Assembly (NCBI GenBank): GCA_023474385.1
Contig: JAMCYB010000023.1
Location: 1-5,577, forward strand
Source of the DNA: Candidatus Martarchaeota archaeon
Lineage (GTDB): Archaea; Micrarchaeota; Micrarchaeia; Micrarchaeales; Micrarchaeaceae
Length of the DNA stretch: 5,577 nucleotides
Reading direction: 5' to 3'
The notes under the pieces: model-generated
Database searches by the model: none
The model's input: only the letters and a program-made list of their open reading frames with translations
What the model was told of the DNA's origin: nothing
Program-made: the position numbers and the translations under genes
Part shown: positions 5,508 to 5,577 of the stretch, piece by piece
Position numbering within the stretch: position 1 is the stretch's first letter
How the letters are laid out: the number at the start of each line of letters is the position of its first letter

Positions 5508-5512
5508 ATCAC
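5508..5512 (-). promoter_or_regulatory. Shine-Dalgarno-like site of the zinc-ribbon gene
   Basis: The minus strand reads GTGAT, 3 nt before the ATG at 5504. As at the next junction, it contains a TGA (5511-5509) that could be the stop codon of the gene upstream. The short spacing is at the low end for archaeal sites. Confidence 0.4.
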
Positions 5513-5577
5513 TTGTAGTTTATCCCTTTTTGCCTGTTCTCCTGCTTGTTACACCCTTGTGCCGGCCTGTTTCTTCT
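5509..5577 (-). CDS. Possible C-terminal end of an unidentified upstream gene (reading frame uncertain)
   Basis: Two minus-strand frames stay open from the right edge. One ends with TGA at 5511-5509 and gives a 22-residue basic, polar tail ending RQKGINYK. The other ends with TAA at 5522-5520 and gives an 18-residue basic tail ending TSRRTGKKG. I favour the first because its stop falls within the zinc-ribbon ribosome binding site, copying the next junction of the same operon. I see no promoter between this segment and the zinc-ribbon gene, which fits a longer operon. The protein cannot be identified from so little sequence, and the second frame is a real alternative. Confidence 0.35.
   Translation of the reverse strand, partial: RRNRPAQGCNKQENRQKGINYK

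Noticed and set aside
1..5577. Mobile element, CRISPR array, toxin-antitoxin or phage defence genes
   Set aside because: I saw no transposase, integrase, terminal repeats, regular spaced repeats or defence-family motifs; almost all the sequence is taken up by core genes.

Overview
The window is archaeal chromosomal DNA. Every recognisable gene belongs to the archaeal information-processing or cell-division core: a Dph2-type diphthamide enzyme, ribosomal protein L10e, FtsZ, Rad50, elongation factor aEF-1 beta and a small four-CxxC zinc-ribbon protein. First genes of transcription units have A/T-rich TATA-like boxes about 23-37 nt upstream and little or no leader. Isoleucine is mostly ATA and arginine mostly AGG. 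With the short Rad50, this is compatible with a DPANN-type archaeon, perhaps Micrarchaeota, but that placement is inference and needs a tree. Nothing points to a mobile element, virus, CRISPR array or defence island.

Layout. Bases 1-767 (minus strand) hold the first 255 codons of dph2, cut by the left edge. A short gap (768-882) carries a T-rich terminator for the next gene, a small perfect hairpin and a dph2 promoter. The L10e gene lies at 883-1404 (minus). A 220-bp divergent gap (1405-1624) holds the L10e and ftsZ promoters and an unexplained GC-rich block flanked by A/T tracts. ftsZ (1625-2674, plus) faces rad50 (2704-5007, minus) with only 29 bp between them. Upstream of rad50, on the same strand, a hairpin plus T6 tract ends a small operon of an unidentified gene end (about 5509-5577), a zinc-ribbon gene (5334-5504) and the aEF-1 beta gene (5083-5322).

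How the genes fit. Three loci serve translation: Dph2 helps make diphthamide on aEF-2, L10e is a large-subunit protein, and aEF-1 beta recharges aEF-1 alpha; the zinc-ribbon protein is a usual companion of translation genes. FtsZ builds the division ring and Rad50 works with Mre11 on DNA breaks. mre11, herA and nurA are not next to rad50 here. I see no new multi-gene system. The most useful leads are the split between near-leaderless first genes and Shine-Dalgarno-led internal genes, stop codons embedded in ribosome binding sites, an altered Rad50 Walker A motif, and a possible small RNA in the L10e-ftsZ gap.
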